Assembly: GCF_000392615.1 (NCBI RefSeq)
Contig: NZ_KB933398.1
Location: 2,866,702-2,930,701, forward strand
Length of the DNA: 64,000 nt
Direction of reading: 5' to 3'
Origin: Lysinibacillus sphaericus OT4b.31
GTDB lineage: Bacteria; Bacillota; Bacilli; Bacillales_A; Planococcaceae
The position numbers and the translations under genes are program-made. The number at the start of each line of letters is the position of its first letter. The first letter of the stretch is position 1. This document shows, in pieces, positions 53,393-63,095 of this stretch. The notes under the pieces are model-generated. The model did no database searches. It had not been told where the DNA came from and worked only from the letters and a program-made list of their open reading frames with translations.

Positions 53393-53569
53393 TATACATT
53401 CTCCTTTTCTACTTGTTCTATTGTGAGCTTTATTCGGCGAAAGTAGCCTTCTATTTCTTATTCGTAACAAGAGCGTTGCTAAATGCCTTCAATTCTGTTG
53501 CGTTTACACCTCGCCTGAATCGAGTCATTGCTAGATGCTTCTGTACTGATAACAAAGAAACAAAGACCA

Positions 53570-54145
53570 TTAAGCCGAGGCATAATTGATGGACCTTGCT
53601 GATTGAAATACTTTATAAAGCCGTTCCGCTAAAAGTGCCGACGCAATGGCTATGCACAAGTCTGCAACAATGCTATTCAGAAAACCAACTAGAAAAATAT
53701 GAGACCAGCTCGTTTTCATATGTAGCCAGAAGTTCAATGATACATATAAATACGGTACTGCCACCGCATAAATAACGATGAGCCCTACGATATTTGCGCC
53801 GATAAAATGCTTTGTCGTCGGACTCTCTATTCTGTCAATCATTAAACCAATGACAAGGGCAGCAAGTGCAAAACCAATTAGGTAACCAAAAGTTGGTTGC
53901 AACACATAGGTGATGCCTCCTCCTTGTGTAAAAACGGGTAAACCAACTAAACCAATTCCAATATAGACTATTTGACTTTGAAAGCCATTACGACTTCCCA
54001 GCAAACATCCAGCCAAAAAGACAAAGACAATTTGTAATGTAAACGGCACAACTGGTAGTGGTACTTTAATAAATGCACCAATGGCTGTTAAAGCAGCAAA
54101 CATCGCAATCATGACGAGTGACAGTGTTGAATGACGTTGTAGCAC
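53570..54145 (-). CDS. bioY: Biotin transporter substrate-binding subunit BioY
   Basis: 191 residues with six hydrophobic segments. Family motifs: AMFAALTAIGAFIKVPLPVVPFTLQ at the N-terminus, LAGCLLGSRNG, and FTQGGGITYVLQPTFGYLIGF, diagnostic of BioY. It binds biotin in the membrane and works alone or with an ECF module, which is not in the bio cluster. Two bases separate it from bioA, so both are co-transcribed. Confidence 0.95.
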   Translation of the reverse strand: MLQRHSTLSLVMIAMFAALTAIGAFIKVPLPVVPFTLQIVFVFLAGCLLGSRNGFQSQIVYIGIGLVGLPVFTQGGGITYVLQPTFGYLIGFALAALVIGLMIDRIESPTTKHFIGANIVGLIVIYAVAVPYLYVSLNFWLHMKTSWSHIFLVGFLNSIVADLCIAIASALLAERLYKVFQSARSINYASA

Positions 54146-54148
54146 ACC

Positions 54149-55516
54149 TCATCCCTCCCGTTCCGCAAAAAATTGCACGATTGTTTCTTTCGCTGTATCT
54201 ATCATGAAACGCATTTCGTCATCCGTTATGACATACGGTGGCATGAAGTACAATATATTTCCAAGTGGACGAATAAGTAACCCTTTTGCTAAAGCGCTTT
54301 TATATATTTGATAGCCGATGCGTTCTGCACTTGGCAACGGCTCCTTCGTCACAGGATTCGCGACAAGTTCGATTGCCCCGACGAGCCCTACCTGCCGATA
54401 TTCACCCACATATGGCAGCTGATTAAATGCCTCCATTGCAAGCTTATACATGCGTTTACCTTTTTGTTGCACAATGTCGATATAATGTTCCTCTTCAAAC
54501 ATTGTTAATACCTCTAATGCAACGCGACAAGCCAATGTATTGCCGGTATAACTGTGTGAATGTAAAAATGCTTTCATTGTCCCGTAATCATCGTAAAAAG
54601 CGTTGTATACCTCGTCCGACGTCAGAACAACAGAAAGTGGCAAATAACCACCAGTAAGTCCTTTCGATAAACACATAAAATCTGGGGTAATTGCCGCTTG
54701 TTCACAGGCGAACATCGTTCCAGTACGACCAAAACCAACAGCAATTTCATCGGCAATTAAATGAACATTATACTTTGTACACAACACGCGTAATTGCTTT
54801 AAATAAATAGGTGGATACATTTTCATGCCTGCCGCCGCTTGGATAAGTGGTTCAATAATAACAGCTGTAATTTCTGCATGGTGTATTACGAGTTGTTGTT
54901 CTACAAAGTCAATACACTGGGCTTGGCATGTATCCGGGTGAGTTTTAAAAGGACAACGATAGCAATCAGGCCCCTGCGCACGTACTGTATCCAGTAAAAG
55001 TGGCTGATACACCTCGTTATAAAGATCTACTCCACCTACCGATAAAGCACCTAGTGTTTCACCATGATACGCATCCGTTAATGCTAGAAAACGTTTTTTC
55101 GATGTTTTCCCCGTTTGCATATGATATTGAAAACTCATTTTTAATGCGATTTCTATTGCTGACGAACCGTTATCTGCAAAAAATACTTTATTTAAACCTT
55201 CTGGCGTTAAAGCTACTAACTTCTCCGCTAATTTAATAGCCGGCTCATGTGAAAAATTCGCAAAGATTGCATGCTCTAATGTAAACGCTTGCTCACTTAA
55301 AGCCTGACTAATACGGGGGTTGGCATGCCCAAATAAATTAACCCACCAAGAAGACACAGCATCCAAATAGCGATGATCATGTTCATCATAAAGCCAAACA
55401 CCCTGACCTTTTTTAATAACAATTGGCGGAAACTGCTCATAGTCTTTCATTTGCGAACATGGGTGCCATACATGTTGCATATCTCTTGCCTGTAATTCAG
55501 TTAATGCATATTTCAT
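54149..55516 (-). CDS. bioA: Adenosylmethionine-8-amino-7-oxononanoate aminotransferase
   Basis: About 455 residues from the ATG at 55516 ([26 protein letters not shown]), with a weak GAAAGG site; this start overlaps bioD by 20 bases. Converts 7-keto-8-aminopelargonate to 7,8-diaminopelargonate. Class III aminotransferase motifs: [66 protein letters not shown] and the PLP lysine in [14 protein letters not shown]. Confidence 0.96.
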   Translation of the reverse strand: MKYALTELQARDMQHVWHPCSQMKDYEQFPPIVIKKGQGVWLYDEHDHRYLDAVSSWWVNLFGHANPRISQALSEQAFTLEHAIFANFSHEPAIKLAEKLVALTPEGLNKVFFADNGSSAIEIALKMSFQYHMQTGKTSKKRFLALTDAYHGETLGALSVGGVDLYNEVYQPLLLDTVRAQGPDCYRCPFKTHPDTCQAQCIDFVEQQLVIHHAEITAVIIEPLIQAAAGMKMYPPIYLKQLRVLCTKYNVHLIADEIAVGFGRTGTMFACEQAAITPDFMCLSKGLTGGYLPLSVVLTSDEVYNAFYDDYGTMKAFLHSHSYTGNTLACRVALEVLTMFEEEHYIDIVQQKGKRMYKLAMEAFNQLPYVGEYRQVGLVGAIELVANPVTKEPLPSAERIGYQIYKSALAKGLLIRPLGNILYFMPPYVITDDEMRFMIDTAKETIVQFFAEREG

Positions 55517-56201
55517 GTCTGTACAGCCTTTCGAACAATGTTGTGTCTGTAATGGCATATTCAACAATCTCCGAAATATTTTGGAACTGCGGAATGGTCG
55601 CATATGGTAATGCATGATATTGTAATATCGTTTCTATATTGCTTTGCTCGATCGGGCTACCGGTGTCACCATTGAATACGATGCCAAGTACTTCTATATC
55701 TCGGGACTGTAATGACTCTAATGTCAAAAGCGTATGATTGATCGTTCCGAGTGTTGTACGTGTAACGACTACAACAGGTAGTTTGCTCTGAACAATGACA
55801 TCAAGGAGTGTCATTTCTCCAATAATGTCTAAAGGGACAAAAAGCCCTCCGGCACCTTCACAAATAACGACATCGTATGATTGCTGTAACATCTGCAATT
55901 GCTTTAATAAATGCTGGGTATTTATTTGCTGCCCCTCCAGTTGAGCCGCAAAATGAGGTGATGCCGCCTCTTTAAACGAATAACCATTCAAATTATCTAA
56001 ATCAAGCATTTGCAAAGAATACTTTTCATACATTTCTGTATCGTGGTAATAGGATTCGCCATCCCTGTACACTTCACCCGTTTGTACAGGTTTGTATGGT
56101 GTAACACGAAAACCCTGCTGCTGTAATTGGCGCATTAATAATGTGGTAACACACGTTTTACCAACTTCAGTATCTGTTCCAACAACCCAAAAATGTTGCA
56201 A
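55497..56201 (-). CDS. bioD: Dethiobiotin synthetase
   Basis: 234 residues; closes the ureido ring of dethiobiotin with CO2 and ATP. P-loop [17 protein letters not shown] near the N-terminus, [19 protein letters not shown], and [13 protein letters not shown] are all diagnostic. First gene of the operon; the BirA operator lies about 22 bases upstream of its start. The final part is somewhat extended and overlaps bioA. Confidence 0.95.
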   Translation of the reverse strand: MQHFWVVGTDTEVGKTCVTTLLMRQLQQQGFRVTPYKPVQTGEVYRDGESYYHDTEMYEKYSLQMLDLDNLNGYSFKEAASPHFAAQLEGQQINTQHLLKQLQMLQQSYDVVICEGAGGLFVPLDIIGEMTLLDVIVQSKLPVVVVTRTTLGTINHTLLTLESLQSRDIEVLGIVFNGDTGSPIEQSNIETILQYHALPYATIPQFQNISEIVEYAITDTTLFERLYRHEICIN

Positions 56202-56222
56202 CGTTAACCTCCCCCTCTTTTG

Positions 56223-56252
56223 AGTTAACTAACTACACAAATTAAGTTAACA
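56223..56252. promoter_or_regulatory. BirA operator of the biotin operon
   Basis: GTTAAC-N16-GTTAAC inverted repeat (half-sites at 56224-56229 and 56246-56251) matching the Bacillus BirA box. It precedes bioD, so biotinyl-AMP-bound BirA should repress the operon. Confidence 0.85.
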
Positions 56253-56419
56253 CATTTATTTTCACTTTGTAAATGCTCTTTCTTTTTTTCTACAAAAACA
56301 CTTCATTTCTTCGCGAAATATAGTGAATTTTTAGATAATTATTAACACTCCTTTATAATCAAGTTAAATAAATATTAGGAAATCCCCACTGTGGGTGAAG
56401 CCTGTTCGCGCATTTCTCG

Positions 56420-56480
56420 GTTTATCAGCGATTTCTGCCTTCCTATCAGCGATTCTTATATTTAAAGGCGATGTTGAATA
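56420..56480 (+). repeat. Two to three 21-bp-spaced repeats with TATCAGCGATT core
   Basis: TATCAGCGATTT and TATCAGCGATTC start 21 bases apart (about 56428 and 56449), with a partial third copy AAGGCGATG 21 bases on. Same period and a related core (TATC-x-G-x-ATT) as the array at 52185-52290. The rest of the 401-base gap upstream of bioD holds only the BirA site. Confidence 0.65.
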
Positions 56481-56602
56481 AAGTTTAAACTCGATACTAT
56501 GGACTTACCGATACTGATTTCGCTATTTAGAGAAGATTTTCATCTGCAATTGAAAGGATTTTGATGTTCTTCTGTAGTATTTAAATACATGGGGGTGGCT
56601 GT

Positions 56603-57067
56603 ATGTTTGGAATTTTTAAGGAATCTGAAAAGGTCATCGATATATATGAGCATGTTGGTTTTATTCTTAAATCATTGCTCACTTATGAACTCAAGGACTT
56701 ACCGATACGCTATGAATTTTGGTACCGTGTGGCCATTCGCCAGGAGGAATTTCGAGCATTGCAGGCGGAACATCGGATGAAAAGTTCCATGCATAGTGCG
56801 ATTGGACGCTTTCATCAAACACAGTATGAAGCGACAAAACAAAAGTGTACAAAGCTCGCGCGCCTTGCCGATATATATAAATATTTTTGTATCGAAGATG
56901 AGCGAGAATCCTTAAATCATCGACTTCATTTTTACAAAGAAACAGTCGCTGAGATATATGACCATGTACAAAATAAAGAACTCTATACTTATTGCGACTC
57001 CGTACAACAGCAATTTTGGGATGCAGTCAGTGAAGACATACTAAATGCCATAGCCCACCTAGACTAA
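56603..57067 (+). CDS. Hypothetical protein, 154 residues
   Basis: Soluble, helical and charged, with many Glu, Lys, His and Tyr residues and no membrane segment (starts MFGIFKESEKVIDIYEHVGF, ends SEDILNAIAHLD). GGGGGTGG precedes the ATG. Its stop codon lies within a strong terminator hairpin (57041-57091), so it is a single-gene unit. I do not recognise the family. Confidence 0.7.
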   Translation: MFGIFKESEKVIDIYEHVGFILKSLLTYELKDLPIRYEFWYRVAIRQEEFRALQAEHRMKSSMHSAIGRFHQTQYEATKQKCTKLARLADIYKYFCIEDERESLNHRLHFYKETVAEIYDHVQNKELYTYCDSVQQQFWDAVSEDILNAIAHLD

Positions 57068-57091
57068 CACTCGGTGGGCTATGGCATTTAG
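57041..57091. terminator. Strong hairpin overlapping the end of the preceding gene
   Basis: A 19-base stem beginning CTAAATGCCATAGCCC, with a 13-base loop that holds the stop codon region, then TTTTA. Works in both directions. Confidence 0.85.
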
Positions 57092-57309
57092 TTTTAAATA
57101 GAGTTTCATCTGCACAAAGCCCATTGATAAACGGGTGTAAGTGATCGATTTCATTTTGGACAACTTTCTTCACTTTCGTGTATATTTCCCTACAGTAAAT
57201 AAGCAAAAATCTTGTGCTTCCCTTGCAAAATAATCTTCTGTAGATTCCCCTATTTCGTAGCTTACAAGCTATATTATTATTTTAAGACCTATGGTATTTT
57301 TATTTTATA

Positions 57310-57425
57310 CAAGTGTACTAACTACAGTGATACTTCATTCAGTAGGGGCTGTTTCCACACTGATGGTTAGTTGAACCAATCGGGCTTTTACGGTCTAGTT
57401 GTTTGAACACCTCGAGTCGGCTTAC
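57310..57425 (-). repeat. Structured repeat copy B (see 8320-8453)
   Basis: On the minus strand: CAGTAAGCCGACTCGAGG, then the 28-base core beginning ACCGTAAAAGCCCG, then CATCAGTGTGG / CCCCTACTGA hairpin and AATGAAGTATCACT. The core is identical to copy A and the rest is similar in order and structure. Lies 34 bases before the 174-residue membrane protein gene. The rest of the gap (57092-57310) shows nothing recognised. Confidence 0.45.
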
Positions 57426-57458
57426 TGATCGTTATAACGGGATAAAAGGAGAGAATTT

Positions 57459-57983
57459 ATGATTGCTTGGATTATTACGGCAGAGATCGCTTTTTGGATT
57501 GTCATTATAGTAGGATTAATTTGTAGATATGTCTTTAAAAAACCTAAACTTAGTTTGTTCTTTTTTGCACTTACACCTGTTATTGATTTACTGCTTGTGC
57601 TTCTTACAGTAATGGATTTAAAGGCAGGTACACCCGCATCAACAGCACACGGTGTCGCTGCCATTTATATAGGTGTTTCCATTGCTTATGGCAAGACCAT
57701 GATTGCTTGGGCGGATATTAAATTCCAGCAGTGGTTTTTAAAGGTCCTCATTCAAAAAGAAAAATTAAGCGGAATGGCGAAAGCCAAACATGAAATGACC
57801 ATGCTTGGTCGCCATATTGTAGCCTACATTATTGGCGCTGGCTTATTGTATGCCATGACACTATTTATTGGTTCGAATACTGATACATCTTCCTTAGTTC
57901 AGGTAATGAAAGTATGGGGAATCATTTTAGCTATAGACGCTGTTATAAGTTTTTCTTATGTCATTTTCCCTAGTATAAAATAG
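57459..57983 (+). CDS. Hypothetical membrane protein, 174 residues
   Basis: Four to five hydrophobic segments (EIAFWIVIIVGLICRYVF, LFFFALTPVIDLLLVLLTVM, VAAIYIGVSIAYG, HIVAYIIGAGLLYAMTLFIG and a last one near the C-terminus) separated by a basic cytoplasmic loop (LIQKEKLSGMAKAKHEMT). AAGGAGAG precedes the ATG. It resembles uncharacterised Bacillus membrane proteins such as YmcC, but I am not certain. Followed by a strong hairpin terminator. Confidence 0.65.
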   Translation: MIAWIITAEIAFWIVIIVGLICRYVFKKPKLSLFFFALTPVIDLLLVLLTVMDLKAGTPASTAHGVAAIYIGVSIAYGKTMIAWADIKFQQWFLKVLIQKEKLSGMAKAKHEMTMLGRHIVAYIIGAGLLYAMTLFIGSNTDTSSLVQVMKVWGIILAIDAVISFSYVIFPSIK

Positions 57984-58010
57984 ACTTCCTATTTTTTATA
58001 GAATCAAAAA

Positions 58011-58048
58011 ACAACTAGGTGCCTGCTTAGTTTTCGGCACCTAGTTGT
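58011..58048. terminator. Bidirectional terminator between convergent genes
   Basis: ACAACTAGGTGCC / GGCACCTAGTTGT, 13-base stem, between two convergent genes. Confidence 0.85.
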
Positions 58049-58086
58049 ATCGCGTTTTATGACGATTTAACTACCGACTCAACCGA

Positions 58087-59133
58087 TTACATATTTATTT
58101 TATTACTTTCCATTCCTTGTACAAGCATTTCTCTAAATTCATGCACTTGATCGGCTTTAATAGCGACTTTTGTATACTTCTTTGTAATGCCTAGCATAAA
58201 TGTCACATCAATTGGTTCTTTCATCTTCAAAATAAATTGCGGATAGGCCTCACCAAAATCACGCGCAATAAAATCAATGGTATCTTTGCTCAATTTTCCT
58301 TGTAAAAGTTCTTTATCTTCAACAAGTTCTTCAATATTTTCAAAGTTAAATTCCGTACGTTTCATTAAACCTAAAGATAAATAAAGCTTATCATGAGTTG
58401 CATAGACAGGATTTAAACGAACCGCCTGCACATCCGCTATAAAATATACAACAGAATACACATTCACAAGAAGTAATAGTATGGAAAGTATCATAGATTT
58501 CTCATGAAGCCACCAATGAATTCCAATCGTTTCAATAACAATTGCATGGATAAGCATCATTTGAAAGGCGATATAGCTAGAGTTTTTATGCAAGGTTAAT
58601 CCCGTTCGTGCTGTCCTCTTCCAACTTGCGCAAGCGTAGTAAAGAACTAAAAAATCTGTACACAGCATTTGAATAATTGGTTGCTTTGACGTATGCCTTT
58701 CAACCGCTTTAGGGAAAGAAAACAAATCAGGTAATACACTTCCCCTTACATCTGTTAAAATTTTTGGCATATAACGTACGAGAGACGCAACTAATAGTAT
58801 TTCAAATAGAATGATTGTCCCTTCAATCGCAAATCCTACCCACGTTACCGCTACAAATGGCTGTAAATGCTCAAGTGGAATGATAAAGCGAGCAACAATG
58901 CAGCCAGTAGCTGCTAAAATAATCACTTGCTTTACAGAAAATTTACGTTTATAGAGCATAAATAACACGGGTATGACGATGAGAAAATCAATTAATGAGC
59001 CAATGACCACTCCATTTGATTCTGCCGGTAAAATCGACATTCCAAGGCCCGTATTATAAAGCGTGTAATTACTAGCTAATACTACTAATAAAAATGCTAA
59101 CCATATATTTTGCCTCTTTTTTAAAGCGCTCAT
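58087..59133 (-). CDS. Hypothetical multi-pass membrane protein, 348 residues
   Basis: About seven hydrophobic segments in residues 1-245, then a soluble C-terminal region of about 100 residues (from AVRLNPVYATHDKLYLSLG to the end) that begins with NFENIEELVEDKEL. No known catalytic motif seen. A GGAG-type site precedes the ATG. Related Bacillus proteins are often annotated only as hypothetical. It ends convergently with the 174-residue gene. Confidence 0.65.
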   Translation of the reverse strand: MSALKKRQNIWLAFLLVVLASNYTLYNTGLGMSILPAESNGVVIGSLIDFLIVIPVLFMLYKRKFSVKQVIILAATGCIVARFIIPLEHLQPFVAVTWVGFAIEGTIILFEILLVASLVRYMPKILTDVRGSVLPDLFSFPKAVERHTSKQPIIQMLCTDFLVLYYACASWKRTARTGLTLHKNSSYIAFQMMLIHAIVIETIGIHWWLHEKSMILSILLLLVNVYSVVYFIADVQAVRLNPVYATHDKLYLSLGLMKRTEFNFENIEELVEDKELLQGKLSKDTIDFIARDFGEAYPQFILKMKEPIDVTFMLGITKKYTKVAIKADQVHEFREMLVQGMESNKINM

Positions 59134-59362
59134 TACGCATTGCTCCTTTTCATCTCATTACTTTGGGTAACATAATACTTGCTTAAATGAACCTTTTATC
59201 CATGTTCTTTTCATGAATTCCTTCATCCAGTCAGAAGCTTAATAATAGCCTCATTATTTATAAAATTTTATTATAATTGGAATTATTTATCAATATCCAA
59301 CAAATGAAATTCCATTCTTTTAACTGTATTTGTCATTAATCTTTCACTATTCGTTTATACAG

Positions 59363-60259
59363 TTAAAAAGTTTCATCCTTTGTCAAAAATTTCTTGCGAT
59401 AAACATGAGGAGAGTAGCCAGTATAGTCCTTAAATCTTTCGATATAATAACTGACCGTGCTAAATCCTGTGCTGACTGCAATAGTGGTTACGGATTGCTC
59501 ACTATCGCGCAACAGTTCCATACTTTTACGAAGGCGGTAATGCAAAATGTATGTGAAAGGCGTCATGCCCACTATTTTCTTAAAAAAGCGACTACATTCA
59601 GCGCGACTTAAAAAAACGTGGGCGGCTAAATTTTCAAGGGTAATTTTCTCCTGATAATGGCTATGTAAATAATCCAGCATCTCCTTAGCACGTTCATGCT
59701 GCACAATTACCGATGGAGTCATTCGTTCTTCTGTTAGCAAAGATTGTGTCAAAATTGTTTCCCAAATGAGTAACAGTTCTCGCCATACTTTCATCTCAAA
59801 AAATAGTTCGCGCTCTTTCAATAAAACGGCGGCACTTTCAACCGCTTGTGCCAACTCCCCAGAAAACTTAACAAAGGGTAGCCTATTAGTCGTAACATAG
59901 GGGAGAACATATTTTGTCGCCATAATACTCCCCTCATGCCCCCCTAATAACTTAGGATCAACATTGACACAGTAAATCTTCGCTTGCTCTTTGTCAGAAG
60001 GTTTCGCTTCATGTAAGCAAGATGCATTGACAAAGACACCCTCCCCCTGTTTAAGCACAATTTCATCCGCCCCTACACGATACTGCACACTTCCTTCTTT
60101 GACATAGACAAATTGAATCTCCTTATGCCAATGTAACGGTAAAAAATCCATGCGATCTAGTCGCAGTATTGTTTCATACAATGCTACAGGAAACGCCTTC
60201 GTGCCATGCAGCGTTAATTCTTGTAAATCCTTTGCTACTTTAATATGTGATAACGCCAC
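59363..60259 (-). CDS. AraC-family transcriptional regulator
   Basis: 298 residues. N-terminal cupin-like sensor (LPLHWHKEIQFVYVKEGSVQYRVGADEIVLKQGEGVFVNASCLHE, about 38-82) and C-terminal double HTH: MLDYLHSHYQEKITLENLAAHVFLSRAECSRFFKKIVGMTPFTYILHYRL and SVTTIAVSTGFSTVSYYIERFKDYTGYSPHVYRK. Divergent from an EamA transporter gene, with about 106 bases between, so it probably activates that gene. Inducer unknown. Confidence 0.9.
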   Translation of the reverse strand: MALSHIKVAKDLQELTLHGTKAFPVALYETILRLDRMDFLPLHWHKEIQFVYVKEGSVQYRVGADEIVLKQGEGVFVNASCLHEAKPSDKEQAKIYCVNVDPKLLGGHEGSIMATKYVLPYVTTNRLPFVKFSGELAQAVESAAVLLKERELFFEMKVWRELLLIWETILTQSLLTEERMTPSVIVQHERAKEMLDYLHSHYQEKITLENLAAHVFLSRAECSRFFKKIVGMTPFTYILHYRLRKSMELLRDSEQSVTTIAVSTGFSTVSYYIERFKDYTGYSPHVYRKKFLTKDETF

Positions 60260-60365
60260 TATTTCACCTCAATATATTGATATTAATAACCATATAATTC
60301 GATATTTCTTCTGATAAGCACCCTTTATAATTGCTTTATATTGATAGTTTAGGAGATGTTGCAGT

Positions 60366-61280
60366 ATGAATCAACACGTAACGAAAAATCGTACAATGGG
60401 TTTTATCCTTGTTATTCTTGGCGCAAGTTTTTGGGGGATTGGGGGTACAGTCGCGCAAAAGCTCTTTCAGCAAGAAAATATTGAGGTTGGCTGGCTTGTA
60501 TCCAGTCGTCTTCTTTTAGCGGGCTTGTTACTACTTATCGTTTATAAAATTACACATCGTAAAGAATCTCTTTTTGTGATTTGGCGTACAAAGTATAATG
60601 CTTTTAGACAAATTTTATTTAGCTTACTCGGCATGCTTGCTGTGCAATATACTTATATGATGTCCATTGCTTTAGGGAATTCTGCAGTAGCAACATTGTT
60701 GCAATACTTAGCGCCTCTTTTTATCATGGCCTATTATTTGATCACGAAACACAGCCAATTGACAAAACAGGATGGTATAGCCGTGTCACTCACACTCATC
60801 GGAACATTTTTTTTGCTTACTAATGGTTCTCTCTCTACACTTTCAGTTCCAGCAATGGCAGTGTTTTGGGGTGTATTATCTGGTCTTTCGGTCGCCTTTT
60901 ATACATTATATGCTGTTCCGCTTTTACAACATTTTCATTCGTTACTTGTTGTAGGCTGGTCAATGCTTATTGGTGGTTCAGTTATGTCTTTATTTTATCA
61001 ACCATGGCACATCGATATTTCAAACTGGGCTTTTTCAACTACAGCTTATTTTTTCTTTATCGTTATTTTTGGGACAATGTTAGCATTTTGGTTTTATATT
61101 GAAAGTCTGCAATATTTATCGCCTAAGGAAACAAGTTTACTTGGTAGCCTCGAACCATTAACTGCTGTCATCACAAGCGTACTTTGGCTACAAATTTCCT
61201 TTGGAAGCTACCAAGTAATCGGGACTTTACTCATTCTATGTATGATTTTATATCTTACTGTTTTTCAAAAAAACGCATAA
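60366..61280 (+). CDS. EamA/DMT-family transporter
   Basis: 304 residues with about ten hydrophobic segments and two EamA repeats. N-terminal ILVILGASFWGIGGTVAQKLFQ and the mid-protein YTYMMSIALGNSAVATLLQYLAPLFIMAYYLI and late LSPKETSLLGSLEPLTAVITSVLWLQISFG blocks are typical. AGGAGATG site precedes the ATG. Divergent AraC regulator probably controls it. Likely exports an amino acid or similar metabolite (inference). Confidence 0.87.
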   Translation: MNQHVTKNRTMGFILVILGASFWGIGGTVAQKLFQQENIEVGWLVSSRLLLAGLLLLIVYKITHRKESLFVIWRTKYNAFRQILFSLLGMLAVQYTYMMSIALGNSAVATLLQYLAPLFIMAYYLITKHSQLTKQDGIAVSLTLIGTFFLLTNGSLSTLSVPAMAVFWGVLSGLSVAFYTLYAVPLLQHFHSLLVVGWSMLIGGSVMSLFYQPWHIDISNWAFSTTAYFFFIVIFGTMLAFWFYIESLQYLSPKETSLLGSLEPLTAVITSVLWLQISFGSYQVIGTLLILCMILYLTVFQKNA

Positions 61281-61471
61281 AATTGTAACAAAATATAAGT
61301 ATATAGTAATTTTGTAGTTAATTCAGATAATTCAAATAAATAATGGTTATAAATTCCTATATTAGAAATAATAAACCGAGAATTTATACATAAAATTTAC
61401 ATATTTCATATATCTTTTCTCCTTATTTGTCTATTATACTGAAATTATCATCATATTAAGGAGGTAATTAT

Positions 61472-62518
61472 ATGGATAGAAAAGTAATATTCTTCGAAGT
61501 ACAGGGCGGTAATGACAAAGGACCCGATGGCTATCGAAAAGACACCATGCCGATGGTTCATGCACTTAAACAACGAGGTCAAGATGCTGAAGTCATTTTC
61601 TTTGATGTAACAAAAAAAGATAATATTTTTAATTATGTAAAAGAGCAAGGCATCGCCTACGTATCACGCATCAATCCCGGCAACTTACAGCATGAAACAG
61701 AATATTTTGAGATGTTGCGTGAGTTGAGTGCAGTGGGCGTTATTGGTATGCCTCACCCTGATGCAATGATTGGCTACGGTTCTAAAGATGTGTTATCGAA
61801 GCTGACTGCCACTAACTTAGTGCCGGATGATACGTTTGCCTATTACACGATTGAAGCTTTTAAAACTCAGTTTCCCACTTCACTTGCCATAAATGAACGG
61901 GTATTAAAGCAAAATCGAGGTTCAACAGGTGAAGGCATTTGGCGTGTGAAATTAGTCAATCCACTTGCTAAAGGAGTTACAGAAGTGCCACTTGATGCAG
62001 AAATTAAATGTACAGAAGCCAAGGATAATCACGTAGAATATTGGAAGCTAGGTGAATTCATGACTTTTTGTGAACAGTACATTACTGGTACAAATGGTAT
62101 GTTAATCGATATGCGCTTCCTACCTCGTATTACCGAAGGCGAAATCCGCTTATTTATGTTGCGTGATAAACCAGTTCACGTCGTACATAAAAAACCAGCA
62201 GATTCCGAGGATGCCTTTAGTGCGACACTGTTCTCAGGCGCCCAATACCGCTATGATGCACCTGAAGAATGGGCTGAACTTGTACAAAACTTTTTAATCC
62301 AATTACCTCTTGTCACAAGCATATTGGGCAACTATGATTTGCCACTAATTTGGACAGCCGATTTCATGCTAGATACAAATGGCGCGGGAGAGGACTGCTA
62401 TATTTTAGGAGAAATGAACTGCTCATGTGTGGGCTTTACGTCTGAACTCACATTGGCTCACCAAGTGGCTGAAGAAATTTTAGCCTGCATTAAAGAGCAA
62501 ACAGAAATTTCAGCGTAA
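61472..62518 (+). CDS. Cj0069-family protein (ATP-grasp-like)
   Basis: 348 residues. Segments LKQNRGSTGEGIWRVKLV, GTNGMLIDMRFLPRITEGEIRLFMLRDKPVHVVHKKP and LPLIWTADFMLDTNGAGEDCYILGEMNCSCVGF follow the order of ATP-grasp enzymes (nucleotide lysine, catalytic acid pairs, EMNCSC where related ligases have E-x-N). This matches the Cj0069 family as I know it; its reaction is not established. Good AAGGAGG site 7 bases before the ATG. Single gene. Confidence 0.75.
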   Translation: MDRKVIFFEVQGGNDKGPDGYRKDTMPMVHALKQRGQDAEVIFFDVTKKDNIFNYVKEQGIAYVSRINPGNLQHETEYFEMLRELSAVGVIGMPHPDAMIGYGSKDVLSKLTATNLVPDDTFAYYTIEAFKTQFPTSLAINERVLKQNRGSTGEGIWRVKLVNPLAKGVTEVPLDAEIKCTEAKDNHVEYWKLGEFMTFCEQYITGTNGMLIDMRFLPRITEGEIRLFMLRDKPVHVVHKKPADSEDAFSATLFSGAQYRYDAPEEWAELVQNFLIQLPLVTSILGNYDLPLIWTADFMLDTNGAGEDCYILGEMNCSCVGFTSELTLAHQVAEEILACIKEQTEISA

Positions 62519-62545
62519 AAATAAAACATTCCGTCGCACTTTCAG

Positions 62546-62590
62546 GCCGTAAACAAACTCAAAAAATTGAGTTTGTTTACGGCCTCTTTT
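62546..62590. terminator. Long hairpin after the Cj0069-like gene, left edge of repeat copy 3
   Basis: GGCCGTAAACAAACTCAA / TTGAGTTTGTTTACGGCC with a four-base loop, followed by CTTTTCTTTT. Near copy of the hairpin at 31845-31885; both precede the same repeat. Confidence 0.75.
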
Positions 62591-62715
62591 CTTTTAAATA
62601 TAGAAGTATCTATATGAACCCGTTGCTTTGCGCTACGGCGGACGCTTTTCGCGGGCACGGCTTCAATCTCCTCGTCGCTACGCTCCTGCGGGGCCTTCAG
62701 CTCATGCTATTCTTT
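62591..62715 (+). repeat. GC-rich fold-back dispersed repeat, copy 3 (truncated)
   Basis: CTACGGCGGACGCTTTTCGC, CTCCTCGTCGCTACGCTCC and GGGGCCTTCAGCTCATGC match copies 1 and 2; the right arm with GTCGCCGCC is missing. Shares its left flank (TTTTAAATATAGAAG) with copy 1. Confidence 0.8.
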
Positions 62716-62819
62716 TATTCAACGACAATGAAAGAAGGCAGAAGACAATATAAATTCAATCCACTTCTATGCGCAAGTTTGTCCGTTATTGACTCAATGT
62801 ACGACGAGTAAGGATCATC

Positions 62820-62980
62820 GGAAAATTATTCATATTTGAGCGTAAATGTGGAAGAATTCGATCATTTAGTGACATGAAACAAATCTATGCACTTCGAAAA
62901 GAAATGATTAAACGTGTAATTGCGGATGCGAAAGAAAAGCATGGTATGCGTTGGACAACCTTGTGCTATTCTCGTTAATA
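62820..62980 (+). pseudogene. IS1182-family transposase remnant (C-terminal part)
   Basis: Frame MKQIYALRKEMIKRVIADAK, then EKHGMRWTTL and an early stop. This corresponds to the conserved YxLRKxxIERVxADAKEKHGMRWTT block of IS1182 transposases, near their C-terminus. No transposase sequence upstream survives. Complements the N-terminal relic at 37455-37795 but lies 25 kb away. Confidence 0.7.
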
Positions 62981-63020
62981 GGGGCTATTTATAACTACTA
63001 TATCTGATAAAATGACAAAA

Positions 63021-63050
63021 GGTATTCGGAATGATCACATTCCGAATACC
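63021..63050. terminator. Terminator hairpin, copy of 38281-38310
   Basis: GGTATTCGGAA / TTCCGAATACC with eight-base loop; AAAA before and TTTT after, so it works on both strands and can end the LysE-family gene. Confidence 0.8.
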
Positions 63051-63095
63051 TTTTGTCGTTAATCTGAAAGTTCGACGTTTCCGTCGCACTTTTTT

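Noticed and set aside
62614-62811. 65-codon frame in repeat copy 3 and a similar frame in copy 1 (31795-32043)
   Set aside because: The shared frame follows the repeat's GC-rich sequence; the protein end differs and no start site is conserved.
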